DNA from: an uncultured Flavobacterium sp.
GTDB lineage: Bacteria; Bacteroidota; Bacteroidia; Flavobacteriales; Flavobacteriaceae
Direction: 5' to 3'
Assembly: GCA_945957245.1 (NCBI GenBank)
Contig: CAMFLD010000029.1
Location: forward strand, 1-12,805
Length of the DNA: 12,805 nucleotides
Within the stretch, counting starts at the first letter, position 1. Each line of letters begins with the position of its first letter. The notes under the pieces were generated by a model, which was not told where the DNA came from, ran no database searches, and was given only the letters and a program-made list of their open reading frames with translations. Positions 1 to 8,386 of this stretch are shown here, piece after piece. The translations under genes were made by a program, and so were the position numbers.

Positions 1-124
1 GTTCTTGTTTCTGTAAACCTTCACAGGAAGGAAAGACAGGAAATTTTTCAGATTCTTTTTGAGAAACTTGTGCACTGGCAATACCCGCCAAAAGAAAAAA
101 TAGAAACGTATAAATGCTTTTCAT
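1..124 (-). CDS. Secreted small protein, N-terminal part (possible TonB-family transducer-like protein)
   Basis: This is the 5' end of a gene that leaves the window at the left edge; 41 codons are visible from the ATG at 124. The start MKSIYTFLFFLLAGIASA followed by QVSQ is a clear Sec signal peptide: a short basic N-end, a hydrophobic core and an AxA-type cleavage site near residues 16-18. The mature protein begins with a polar stretch and then FPVFPSCEG. A 'PVFP-C-E-G' segment just after the signal peptide is common in small flavobacterial proteins annotated as energy-transducer TonB or TonB C-terminal-like, so that is my tentative family. The C-terminal domain that would settle this lies outside the window. 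The gene sits beyond the terminator that closes the ruvA-sprA-gcvH-vanZ cluster, so it probably has its own promoter, but I found no convincing one. The reading frame and signal peptide are solid; the product name is a weak inference. Confidence 0.7.
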   Translation of the reverse strand, partial: MKSIYTFLFFLLAGIASAQVSQKESEKFPVFPSCEGLQKQE

Positions 125-140
125 CCTTGATAAATAGGTC

Positions 141-156
141 AATCCTGTGAAGGATT
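141..156. repeat. Small inverted repeat in the leader of the secreted-protein gene
   Basis: AATCCT (141-146) and AGGATT (151-156) form a perfect 6-bp inverted repeat around a 4-base loop, starting 16 bases upstream of the ATG at 124. It could be a short hairpin in the mRNA leader or a small operator. On the plus strand it is followed by TTTT, but the stem is short and AT-rich, so I do not call it a terminator. A 6-bp repeat can occur by chance. Confidence 0.25.
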
Positions 157-176
157 TTTGTTCAAGGGATAAAAGT

Positions 177-209
177 AAAAAAAAGTCCCGACTAATCGGG
201 ACTTTTTTT
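177..209 (-). terminator. Intrinsic terminator ending the ruvA-sprA-gcvH-vanZ cluster
   Basis: The 7-bp stem GTCCCGA (185-191) / TCGGGAC (196-202) closes a 4-base loop. It is flanked by eight A (177-184) and seven T (203-209), so the stem can extend with A-T pairs and the structure would work in either direction. On the minus strand it directly follows the VanZ-like gene; the stop codon of that gene (208-210) lies in the flanking A/T tract. No plus-strand gene ends here, so its job is to end the minus-strand transcript. Confidence 0.88.
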
Positions 210-612
210 ATTTTGGGTGATGCGCAGTCTTTTGTCTTTTAATGAATGCAAAAACACTTAATCCGAGCAAGGCTCCGGTAAGGTTTGCCAAAACATCATA
301 TATATCGGCATGCCGTGTAGTCGTGAGTAACTCTTGTAAAATTTCAATCAAAATCCCGTAACCTATTGAAAACGCTACAATTCTGATCATTTTTGAAATC
401 TTAATTTTTTCAGAGCTTTTGGTTACATAAAAACCCCAAAGCAATACGAATACAAAATGAAAAGTAACATGCACATACTTGTCAGCACTTTTTACTTTTA
501 TGGTAGGTAAATCATTAAAACTTACTAAACATAAAAAAGCAATAATGGCAGTCCAGGCAATGGCCAGACTAAGCCATCCTTTTTTAAGCACCAATGAGTT
601 CTTTGTAGGCAT
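208..612 (-). CDS. VanZ-like family integral membrane protein
   Basis: A 134-residue protein with four predicted membrane segments (about residues 12-32, 47-65, 76-96 and 107-124). It carries the spaced polar residues typical of VanZ-like proteins: D44-K45-x-x-H48 at the start of segment two, and E90-x-x-Q93, R100, D103, D106, N110 and G113 around segments three and four. The name comes from VanZ of enterococcal resistance clusters, where it gives low-level teicoplanin resistance. The role of the short chromosomal homologues in Bacteroidota is not known, and no van genes are present here. The ATG at 612 lies inside the end of gcvH, a 29-base overlap in another frame, which suggests translational coupling. 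Codons 7 and 8 (TTG, GTG) are alternative starts and also overlap gcvH. The stop codon falls in the flank of the following terminator, so this is the last gene of the cluster. The family call is good; the function is unknown. Confidence 0.85.
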   Translation of the reverse strand: MPTKNSLVLKKGWLSLAIAWTAIIAFLCLVSFNDLPTIKVKSADKYVHVTFHFVFVLLWGFYVTKSSEKIKISKMIRIVAFSIGYGILIEILQELLTTTRHADIYDVLANLTGALLGLSVFAFIKRQKTAHHPK

Positions 613-964
613 CTGCCGAAAGTAAACTGTCTATTTCCGATGCATTAGCTATTTTAACCTTAACCATCCAGCCTTTTCCATAAGGATCAGTATTAACGGC
701 TTCCGGATTAGACTCTAAAGCATCATTAAATTCAGTAATTTCTCCAGATAAAGGAAGGAACAAATCAGAAACCGTTTTCACAGCTTCAACAGTTCCAAAA
801 ACTTCATCTTTATCTAAGGTTTGGTCCAAAGTTTCTACTTCAACATACACGATGTCTCCTAATTCTTTCTGAGCAAAATCAGTGATGCCCACAGTGGCAG
901 TATCACCTTCAATTAGAACCCATTCGTGGTCTTTAGTATACTTTAAATTGCTTGGTATATTCAT
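584..964 (-). CDS. gcvH: Glycine cleavage system H protein (lipoyl carrier)
   Basis: GcvH carries the aminomethyl group from the P-protein to the T-protein, and electrons to the L-protein, on a swinging lipoyl arm in the cytoplasm. The 126-residue length is normal for the family. The N-terminus has the usual KYTKDHEWV (residues 8-16), then VGITDFAQKELGDIV (25-39). The lipoylation site is in EAVKTVSDL, with K63 the expected modified lysine. The C-terminal half has the conserved P-x-SGEI (71-76), the N-x-x-L-x-x-x-P-x-x-V-N signature (residues 80-91), and GWM-KV near 98-103. The ATG at 964 gives exactly the usual N-terminus. It follows sprA by 63 bases and overlaps the VanZ-like gene. gcvP and gcvT are not in this window, so the system is split, as is usual in Flavobacteria. 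The lipoyl domain is intact and there are no anomalies. Confidence 0.97.
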   Translation of the reverse strand: MNIPSNLKYTKDHEWVLIEGDTATVGITDFAQKELGDIVYVEVETLDQTLDKDEVFGTVEAVKTVSDLFLPLSGEITEFNDALESNPEAVNTDPYGKGWMVKVKIANASEIDSLLSADAYKELIGA

Positions 965-984
965 TTGGTTTAAAATTTAGACTG

Positions 985-992
985 TAAAGATA
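985..992 (-). promoter_or_regulatory. Possible internal -7 promoter element upstream of gcvH
   Basis: Read on the minus strand this is TATCTTTA, seven of eight positions against the Bacteroidota -7 box if the variable positions are counted (TAnnTTTG; the final G is A). It sits 20 bases upstream of the gcvH ATG, the same distance as the better boxes before ruvA and the malic enzyme gene. No TTG was found at a -33 spacing, so this is weak. It could give gcvH and the VanZ-like gene some transcription independent of sprA. Confidence 0.25.
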
Positions 993-1027
993 AGATTTGA
1001 TATTGTAATTATTATTTAAAAAAAGGC

Positions 1028-4000
1028 TTAGTTTCCAAAATTATAACGCAACGTAAAACCGGACCTGATGTTCGTCAATGGGAATGATGTAGAAATCACT
1101 GGTTTTGAGAACGAATGGTCATAGAAGAAGATTGCAGTTAAGTTTTTGCTCAACGAATAATCAGCAGTAAGCTTAGCCGACCAGATATTTTGTCCACCAC
1201 CCAATTGGTTGTTGTCATAATCTAAGTAACGCACAATCGTTTTATTATTTCGGTATGAGAAATCAACTTTAATGTTGATGTCACTTTTGATAATTCCGGT
1301 AGGATTATCAGCCAATTGCGAAGAAAGAATAACATCTTTGAAACGATATCCTAATCCAACCGTAAACTCTTTCCCTTGAACCTCAGTCAATAGGTTGTTA
1401 TCAAAACTCATCGATAAGCTTCGGTCTTTTTTGATTTCAGCCAAGATCTTGAATGCATTTTTCATTTCAAAATCAATACGGATAAGCGGATTAAATTGCT
1501 CTACAAGGTTGATATTACCAATAATTGTTTTGTTATAGAAGTTACCAATGTCACCATTATCCTGTTTGCCCGCAACATAATCCAGATTAGAACGGAAGGA
1601 ATTAATAGTATAAGAAGCACGGTAAGCATGCTGGATGGAGAAACGTTTGAAATGCTCCTTAAAGAAAGCATAACGCATCAATCCGTTATACTTTATAGTC
1701 CAGTTAGGAAGCGGGAAGTTCCTGAAAGGATCAAAAGAAACATTTTTCGCAGATTCACCACCTTTGTGGTCCACAATTCCTAATCCGGTATAAGCGGCAA
1801 GGAAGGAAGGAATCAATACCGCCTGGTTATTTTTACCAAACCCGATAGGATACCCCTGATTGGCGACATAGAAATTATAATTAGGTGAAGTCTGTGCCGG
1901 AATCGGATTCGCAGCATCACCATATCTTGGTATGGTAGCCCCACCATAATAAGCGGCAGCCAGCCTATCGGCCACAATGATTCTGTTATCCCTGAAATCC
2001 TGGAAAGCAGAAGAACCATTCTCATCACTATTCTTAAATGATGTTTTCAGCATCACAGTTGTAATAGAGAAATTACCAAAGTTGTATGGAGAAAGTGCAT
2101 TGTAATCTCTATCTCCACTGTGGTCAGGGTCTATTACATACTGTTCAGAGAAATTGTTGGCAAAGGTTCTGTTACCTGTCAAGTCAATTTTGAAGTCAGG
2201 AAATAAATCAATGTTAGCTGTATAATCCAAGGTTTTGGTTATAGTATGCGTATAACTTTGGTTGAAGTGCTGGTAGTCTGTTAGGTAACCGTTTTTAGCA
2301 GCTTCATAACGAACATCTTCCTGTGAACCAAATACGAATCCTAAAGTGGGTTTAGAAGTTCCAAAGAATCCTAATCCCGGTAAATAACCCGGAAGCAACG
2401 TACCCTCATTTCGGGTATAGTTTATCTGTACATTTTTGATACTGGTCAAAACACCTTTTAATCCGTCAAGGAAAACATTAGTGTTTTTGGCAGGTTGTGC
2501 CTTCACAGCAGTTATTTTTTCACCCGGTTTAGGCAAAGTAGGTTGTTTAGGAGCTGCCGGTGTAGTTTTTTTGCCTAATCCAATATACTTGTAAAAGCTA
2601 TCCATATTAAGAACGGTATTCAAACGCTGTGAAGCAGCATTCTGAATCGTGTTACCCAAGTTGTAGGTAACGTTAGGATTGTTTTCATCTGGCACAGTCT
2701 GAAGGCTCAAAGGAGCTCTTTGCCAATTGTAATCCCCAGTATAAGAATACGTAGATTTTACAAACGACAGGAATGGGATTTTGTTAAGCGGAAGCTCATA
2801 GTTCACCACAATCTGCTGGTTATGCTGATCCGGAGTTCCCGTATTCCAGAAATCAGTCCAGATGGTATTGCTGTTATCCGGCACATTATTAGCATCCATA
2901 TAATTGCGGACAATATTGTGAGACGCTGCAGTAAAATTAATTTTCAGAGATTTAGTTAATGTATAATTGAAACCATATTGATAGTTGAACATGTAATTTC
3001 TTCTGAACAATGGATCAATACCGATACCGCTCACATCAACCTGTCTAAACTGCTGTTTGTTATACTGTCTGATAATATTACTGCTGAATGAAATGCTCGA
3101 AGGCAGGAAATTAAAATTAAAATCACTCAATAATTTCCAATAAGAACTTTTCTTCATGAATTTGGTCTTCTTGAAAGGTTCTATTGGTTTGTTTTGGAAA
3201 GAATAAGTATAATCTGCGGTAGTATTTACCTGTTGGTCAATATAACTTTCAATTTCATAGTTATGCTTTTCCACCTGATTGTAAGAGTAGGAGAGTGTCA
3301 GGTTTTCAGGATCGTAGACATGTGATTTTTTATCAGCAGCCCTTTCTTTCTTAACCCCTATAAAGTTGATGCTTTTACGTTTAGTAAAATCCTGTGCTCT
3401 TTTTTCAATATTATCTCTTTCAGAAGGACTGGAAGTATTAGCCAATAACTGATTCAATCGGATATCCTGATTGAATGGATCGTATTCCGGCGTAATTACC
3501 TCTTCTCCTACAGCATAATTGAAAGGCAGATTGATTCCCCATTTTTTAGGAAGTAATTTACCTAAAGCCAAATTGGTTACAATGTTATATTGTTGTGTAT
3601 CCGTACGGCTTCTTTCCTGAGGCGTTTGTTCAATGGTTCCAAATCCAACAGTACTTTTTCTACCAGTTGCTGATAATGTTGCAAAGTCGGCCATATTGGT
3701 ATCCATATTCATTACCGCAGCCATACCACCTTTGTTGTCCATATCGGCAAGGCGTAATTCGTTAAACCATACCTCTCCCTTAACCGGGTTGTTGGAATTG
3801 TTCATGACTCCAACCATCAGGGTACGGACTAAACCAAAATTCGGGTTCCCTTTTACTCCAATACGTAGCGAACCACGGGAAGTATTGCTGGCTAATGAAG
3901 GATCAAGTTCATAATCATTTTTATACAATACTCCGTCAACAAAATCACTCGAAGGAGCACTCATGGCCAAAATCTTTAATTTAGTCAATAAAGATGTTGG

Positions 4001-7000
4001 CAGGTCTATATTGTTTATTTCCGGCCAGATATCAGTATCAGCTGTAGCTCCCGGAGCGGTAACTTTTAAAGGAATCTCTACCTGATAATAGTTATTCGTG
4101 AAGTCATTTCCGAAGCGGATAAATCCTTTCATTTGGTTATCCAATAAAGGAGTACCATCACTAGGCAAAGCTTCAGCGTGTAAGAACATTTTAAGCTTGT
4201 TGTATTGACGCATGTCAACATCAACATTTTTAAATACAGCTCTGGCGTCGCCTACTTCCAAACCTTGCCCGGAAACCCTTAGGGAAAGTGACTGCTCATT
4301 TTGAGGGATGATCTGACCTCCATTGTTTTGAGGTGTCAGCTCACGCACAACTCCCGGAGGCGATACGTAGTGAATTGGTGAACGCTGAGAATTCTCTTCG
4401 ATATTAACCGCTAAAACATCAAGGTTAGTATTGTCGTCGTCAGGATTAGTATCGGTAGTTTGGAAAGAATTGTTATAACGTCTCCATTCGCCTCGAACCA
4501 AATCCAAAGCTCCAAAACGCACTGTGATTGGTTTTGAGAATCCGGTCATAAATATCCTCATGAATCGGATAGAACGGAAATCAGAAATACTTCCTACCAC
4601 ATTAGTCGGTTGTGAAACCGGAATTTTAAACTGAATCCATCTTGCTTTAGTAGCAATCTGGTTAGGAACATCACCGGAACTAATATCTAAAAGAGGCGTT
4701 ACATCGGAAACAAAGTTAGTGTTCCCCGGATTCATTCCCGGTTTAATATCTATTTTATACTCGTAGTAAGCATTGGCCTCATTCATGGTATTATCCCTGT
4801 TGATGTCTTCAACATCAGGAATTGTGGTTGAGCCTCGATTGTTGTCAGAAACATTCACCGGTGAGTTGCCCTCAGTACCATTATAATATTTGTACGCATC
4901 AAAAATGTTGGTTGCCCCAGTACTTAAGAAATACTGATAATTATCATTAGCCGGGTCATTCAAAGCCGCAAATCCCGGATCAATATTACCAAGCGTACGT
5001 TCAGCTGCGTCATTTATACCATCTAAACCAATATCCTGAGAACTTCTGTTAGAACCATCAACATCAAAAGCATAAATAAGCGACTGTGAAGACGGAACCC
5101 TACCCCAGAATGTTGGGTTGGTTGTGTTGGCATTAGCATTATTGGCAGGCAAACCGTTTTCATATTGTTTTCTGGAATCTTTTAGGATATCTTCAGAGAT
5201 TTCACCCAAGTTGAAGTAAATACTACCGGTGTTGTTTGGATCAGCTTCCTGCGATGGGTTTGATGGGTCAATATAAGGATCTAAAATCCAAAACTGGATG
5301 TATTCTACGTTGCTTTGCTCAAAGTTGGTTGAATTGATGGCACGCATGATACCTCCGAAGTTTTTCTTGGCTTCCAATTCAGTAAACCCGCCAGGGTTGA
5401 GTGATGCAGGATTGTAGTTATAAGGCCCTCTTTCGTTTGGAAAATAGGATAAGTCCAAAGTTGTTACTACCTGCGATTGTCCTACGGCAATAGTGGTATT
5501 AGGATAAAGCTCCCTGCTGAAAACCTTACGGGTATTATTGGATGAGATACCATCCTGCCCGATGGAACCCGGTGAGGAATAAATTGTCGGGTCAATACTG
5601 TACCAGTTCAGTCGGGCTCTTTTATAACCATAACTTAAACCAACATCGGCAGAACCAAAATCTTCATAATCGGAAATCAGAGGTTTTTTTGGAGTAGAAG
5701 ATAAGCTCCATGATAATGCAGAGCGCATATCAATTGTAGTTTGTGAACCTTCAAAATCATCTACATATACTGTTGACTCCCCTTGAAAACTGTCGTTTTT
5801 CGAAGTTCCGGGTTTTAAGAATGCTACTTCACCTCTTAAGGAGAAATTTGAAGGAACATCAGTATCAATATTTGGCAATTTATTTACCAAACGGGTTAAG
5901 AAAGGAACTTCGGTCGAGTAATTCGCATTGAATCCATAAATACTATTGTTTACAGACTCCTGACCATAATTGGATTTGCTGGTAAGTGGTCTTTCTGTCA
6001 TCTTGATGAAAGTACCTCCAACCAAAAATTTATTGGAAAACTTGTGCTCCACATTGATTCCCATGAACCTGCGGGTTTGTTGTCCGAAGGTAGAGTTGTT
6101 TTCAACGGAAACCTGAATAGGTGTGTTTGATGCCTGTAAAGATGGGTCGAGAATTTGTACCCTTCCTGCCTGATAATTGACACTGTAATCGATACCTTCC
6201 TGTAATACCCTTCCTCCGGCAGTTACTACTACTGAACCACGGGGAACGTTATAGGCACCAATCGGAATTCCATCACCTCCTGAGGATTTGTATCTTCCTT
6301 TTAATTGGAATTTATTTTTCTCAGCATCCTGTAACGCAGCTGCCTGAGTACCTGTATACATGCTTCTGAATACATATTTCGCCTGGTTAGGGTTATAATC
6401 AGAAGTATTAGTTGGATCTCCATAATAGTTACCTGTAGCGGAAGGAGAAGTTTTTAATTTCTCGAATAAATATTTACCAAAAGGCTCTACGGTTGTAAAT
6501 ATTAATCTTCCGTTTTGCTGGTCAACGGTAAGCCCCGGAATAAAGTCAAAGAAACCATCACCACCGTCCTGAGGGTCATTGGTAGAGTTAAGACGATCTA
6601 CATTAAATACCTTCAATAATGGGGTTTCGGCGACATTAGCAGGTAGCGGCGTATTGCCTACTTGAGTAATATAGTTCAACGGAGAAGGATCTGTATACAA
6701 AATGTTGAACCTGAAATCTTCCTGTTTCAACTGATAACCTCCCTGAATCTGATAGATGTTTTTCATCATCAGGTTCCAGATAGGTTTTTGCACATTCGTA
6801 AGGCTACTTTTCAACATTTTCAAAACTAAGCTTTGAGTTGAAATCGTTTGTGAAGAGGTTCCGCTAGCAGTAATTACGGTAGAATCCACACCATCGGTAC
6901 CAAATTCACCCACCTGATACACCTTGTCACCAATGGTATATTGATAAGCAACAGCTAAAACTTCGTCATTGGACAGCCTTTGTTGTAACGAGATATACCC

Positions 7001-8380
7001 TAGCTGCGGATTAAAGGTAAATTCGTTTGGTGCCAATTTTCTGGCGTTCTCCAATTTGGAATAATCAGTACCTTCATCAACAGGAATTGTATTGTTAAAT
7101 CCTCCACTGGCTGTAACCACGTCCCTGATGTTTGTATTTAATAAACCGTTTCCTGTTGAGATTCGGGCCGGGTCATACAAGTTGTTGCTGTTGTCTGAAG
7201 GTGAGTCAGCAGGATTAACAAAGAAGTTAGCAGGGTTAGCGTATTGAGCTGGGTCTACGGCAACAACTCTGTTAGTAGTTAAGCTGCTTAATTGACTTTC
7301 CCCCAAATCCTGTAAGGCTATAATATTCCTTAAGTTGTTGTTGGTGGTACTTACACGGTTTTGTTTATTGGTTACCCAAACTTCAATCCTTGTAATCTGC
7401 ACCTGGCTGTTGATAAACGGATAATTGGCCAAAGCTTTGTCATAACGGTCCCTAAAGTATTGGGATAGGAAGAAGTGTCGGTCATTATCATAGTCCAGCG
7501 CAAATAATTGGAAGTCCTGGATGGTTCCGCCACCTTGCGCTGTAACCTGTTTGGTTTTTGATTTCTGCTCAGAGAAAACTCCGGTTACAGTGGTTTTCCC
7601 AAATTGTAATTGGGCTTTGACCCCAAACAAACTCTGAGCTCCTCGAATCAGGGAATTGGAAAGCGGCATACTTACATTTCCAACCTCAATTTTCTGGATA
7701 ATGTCATCCTCACCGGGCTTATATTCAAGTTTGATAAGGTTTTGGAAGGCAAAAGTTGATTGAGTATCGTAGTTGGCATTAACATTCAAACGGGTTCCTA
7801 CTTTTCCGTTAAGACTCATACTTATCCTTTGATTGAAATCAAAAGAAAACTGAGATCGGTTTTTAGGTGAAAAAGAAGGATTATCCTGTTTTGTATAGCG
7901 TACTCCTAAGTCCATCTCAACGGAACCTGTCGGCTTCACGTCAATGGTATTCGAGCCAAAAATAGTTTCGAAGAAGCTGGAGTTTACATAATATCTTGGC
8001 AATAAATCCCTTTTGGTTGCGGGGTCGTCTCCATTAATAGCCTTGGATTTTTTTTGGAAATACTGACGCATGGATTCACGCAATACCAATTCTTCGTACT
8101 CCTTAGGGGTCAGGATTATAGGATAATTGATGTTGAAACCATCAACGGTACGTGTGTAGATGTAGCGATTCGTAACCGGGTCGTAGGTATAAGCATTCAC
8201 AATGCTGTTAGGGTCCGTAATTTCAACTTTTCCCGTAGAATAGCCTGTTGGTTCCGGTTCGGTTTTGGGTGGTTCTGAAGGCGTGACCTGTGCGTAAGAA
8301 ACTCCGCTTAGCAACAGTATTATCGCTAAGAGTAGGTTTTTTATGTATGTGAATGGTTTAGTATAGTATATTGTTTTCAA
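1028..8380 (-). CDS. sprA: SprA/Sov: giant outer-membrane translocon of the type IX secretion system
   Basis: A 2450-residue protein of the SprA/Sov family (usually about 2400-2500 residues), the T9SS outer-membrane channel. Known family biology: the Flavobacterium johnsoniae structure is a 36-strand beta-barrel with a periplasmic cap, partnered by PorV and a Plug protein; loss abolishes secretion of gliding adhesins such as SprB. Seen here: a signal peptide (basic start, hydrophobic core at residues 15-26, SYA|Q cleavage near 30/31), then an acidic, proline-rich stretch (32-48). SprA N-terminal motility/secretion-type sequence includes GNVSMPLSNSLIRGAQSLFG (234-253). A middle region holds Asp/Asn-rich motifs (QDIGLDGIND, 1115-1124; EDINRDNTMNE, 1191-1201), then FNELRLADMD (1539-1548) and PEYDPFNQD (1631-1639). 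The C-terminal third has alternating aromatic/polar strands and ends in LRYNFGN, a barrel-type end. A Pro/Lys-rich segment (about 1937-1966) interrupts it. The only credible start is TTG at 8380; the next Met is residue 104. The frame is intact, with no frameshift. No other T9SS gene is nearby. Confidence 0.97.
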   Translation of the reverse strand: MKTIYYTKPFTYIKNLLLAIILLLSGVSYAQVTPSEPPKTEPEPTGYSTGKVEITDPNSIVNAYTYDPVTNRYIYTRTVDGFNINYPIILTPKEYEELVLRESMRQYFQKKSKAINGDDPATKRDLLPRYYVNSSFFETIFGSNTIDVKPTGSVEMDLGVRYTKQDNPSFSPKNRSQFSFDFNQRISMSLNGKVGTRLNVNANYDTQSTFAFQNLIKLEYKPGEDDIIQKIEVGNVSMPLSNSLIRGAQSLFGVKAQLQFGKTTVTGVFSEQKSKTKQVTAQGGGTIQDFQLFALDYDNDRHFFLSQYFRDRYDKALANYPFINSQVQITRIEVWVTNKQNRVSTTNNNLRNIIALQDLGESQLSSLTTNRVVAVDPAQYANPANFFVNPADSPSDNSNNLYDPARISTGNGLLNTNIRDVVTASGGFNNTIPVDEGTDYSKLENARKLAPNEFTFNPQLGYISLQQRLSNDEVLAVAYQYTIGDKVYQVGEFGTDGVDSTVITASGTSSQTISTQSLVLKMLKSSLTNVQKPIWNLMMKNIYQIQGGYQLKQEDFRFNILYTDPSPLNYITQVGNTPLPANVAETPLLKVFNVDRLNSTNDPQDGGDGFFDFIPGLTVDQQNGRLIFTTVEPFGKYLFEKLKTSPSATGNYYGDPTNTSDYNPNQAKYVFRSMYTGTQAAALQDAEKNKFQLKGRYKSSGGDGIPIGAYNVPRGSVVVTAGGRVLQEGIDYSVNYQAGRVQILDPSLQASNTPIQVSVENNSTFGQQTRRFMGINVEHKFSNKFLVGGTFIKMTERPLTSKSNYGQESVNNSIYGFNANYSTEVPFLTRLVNKLPNIDTDVPSNFSLRGEVAFLKPGTSKNDSFQGESTVYVDDFEGSQTTIDMRSALSWSLSSTPKKPLISDYEDFGSADVGLSYGYKRARLNWYSIDPTIYSSPGSIGQDGISSNNTRKVFSRELYPNTTIAVGQSQVVTTLDLSYFPNERGPYNYNPASLNPGGFTELEAKKNFGGIMRAINSTNFEQSNVEYIQFWILDPYIDPSNPSQEADPNNTGSIYFNLGEISEDILKDSRKQYENGLPANNANANTTNPTFWGRVPSSQSLIYAFDVDGSNRSSQDIGLDGINDAAERTLGNIDPGFAALNDPANDNYQYFLSTGATNIFDAYKYYNGTEGNSPVNVSDNNRGSTTIPDVEDINRDNTMNEANAYYEYKIDIKPGMNPGNTNFVSDVTPLLDISSGDVPNQIATKARWIQFKIPVSQPTNVVGSISDFRSIRFMRIFMTGFSKPITVRFGALDLVRGEWRRYNNSFQTTDTNPDDDNTNLDVLAVNIEENSQRSPIHYVSPPGVVRELTPQNNGGQIIPQNEQSLSLRVSGQGLEVGDARAVFKNVDVDMRQYNKLKMFLHAEALPSDGTPLLDNQMKGFIRFGNDFTNNYYQVEIPLKVTAPGATADTDIWPEINNIDLPTSLLTKLKILAMSAPSSDFVDGVLYKNDYELDPSLASNTSRGSLRIGVKGNPNFGLVRTLMVGVMNNSNNPVKGEVWFNELRLADMDNKGGMAAVMNMDTNMADFATLSATGRKSTVGFGTIEQTPQERSRTDTQQYNIVTNLALGKLLPKKWGINLPFNYAVGEEVITPEYDPFNQDIRLNQLLANTSSPSERDNIEKRAQDFTKRKSINFIGVKKERAADKKSHVYDPENLTLSYSYNQVEKHNYEIESYIDQQVNTTADYTYSFQNKPIEPFKKTKFMKKSSYWKLLSDFNFNFLPSSISFSSNIIRQYNKQQFRQVDVSGIGIDPLFRRNYMFNYQYGFNYTLTKSLKINFTAASHNIVRNYMDANNVPDNSNTIWTDFWNTGTPDQHNQQIVVNYELPLNKIPFLSFVKSTYSYTGDYNWQRAPLSLQTVPDENNPNVTYNLGNTIQNAASQRLNTVLNMDSFYKYIGLGKKTTPAAPKQPTLPKPGEKITAVKAQPAKNTNVFLDGLKGVLTSIKNVQINYTRNEGTLLPGYLPGLGFFGTSKPTLGFVFGSQEDVRYEAAKNGYLTDYQHFNQSYTHTITKTLDYTANIDLFPDFKIDLTGNRTFANNFSEQYVIDPDHSGDRDYNALSPYNFGNFSITTVMLKTSFKNSDENGSSAFQDFRDNRIIVADRLAAAYYGGATIPRYGDAANPIPAQTSPNYNFYVANQGYPIGFGKNNQAVLIPSFLAAYTGLGIVDHKGGESAKNVSFDPFRNFPLPNWTIKYNGLMRYAFFKEHFKRFSIQHAYRASYTINSFRSNLDYVAGKQDNGDIGNFYNKTIIGNINLVEQFNPLIRIDFEMKNAFKILAEIKKDRSLSMSFDNNLLTEVQGKEFTVGLGYRFKDVILSSQLADNPTGIIKSDINIKVDFSYRNNKTIVRYLDYDNNQLGGGQNIWSAKLTADYSLSKNLTAIFFYDHSFSKPVISTSFPLTNIRSGFTLRYNFGN

Positions 8381-8386
8381 GAATTA
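8378..8386 (-). promoter_or_regulatory. ruvA stop / sprA TTG start junction
   Basis: On the minus strand the bases read TAA TTC TTG: the ruvA stop (8386-8384), one spacer codon, then the sprA initiation codon (8380-8378). The two genes share one reading frame, so no start further upstream is possible for sprA. The next NTG codons downstream lie inside the signal-peptide core (CTG and TTG at codons 22-23) and would destroy it. No Shine-Dalgarno motif precedes the TTG, only AT-rich sequence, as expected in Bacteroidota. Reinitiation by ribosomes ending ruvA is the likely way sprA is translated; that last step is inference. Confidence 0.7.

Noticed and set aside
125..184. A promoter for the secreted-protein gene at the left edge
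   Set aside because: I looked for TAnnTTTG with an upstream TTG on the minus strand. Only poor matches such as TATCCCTTG (wrong spacing) are present, so I did not call one.
208..612. A glycopeptide-resistance cluster, suggested by the VanZ-like protein
   Set aside because: No vanH, vanA, vanX or regulator genes are present, and short VanZ-like proteins are common chromosomal genes of unknown role.
1496..3914. Several plus-strand open frames of 79-95 codons opposite sprA (1496-1783, 2720-2959, 3633-3914)
   Set aside because: They are antisense to an intact, well-recognised gene. No promoter, terminator or domain supports them.
1028..8380. sprA as a frameshifted or fused gene because of its size
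   Set aside because: The frame is unbroken over 2450 codons and the length matches the SprA/Sov family. Known motifs run in order from the signal peptide to the barrel-type end.
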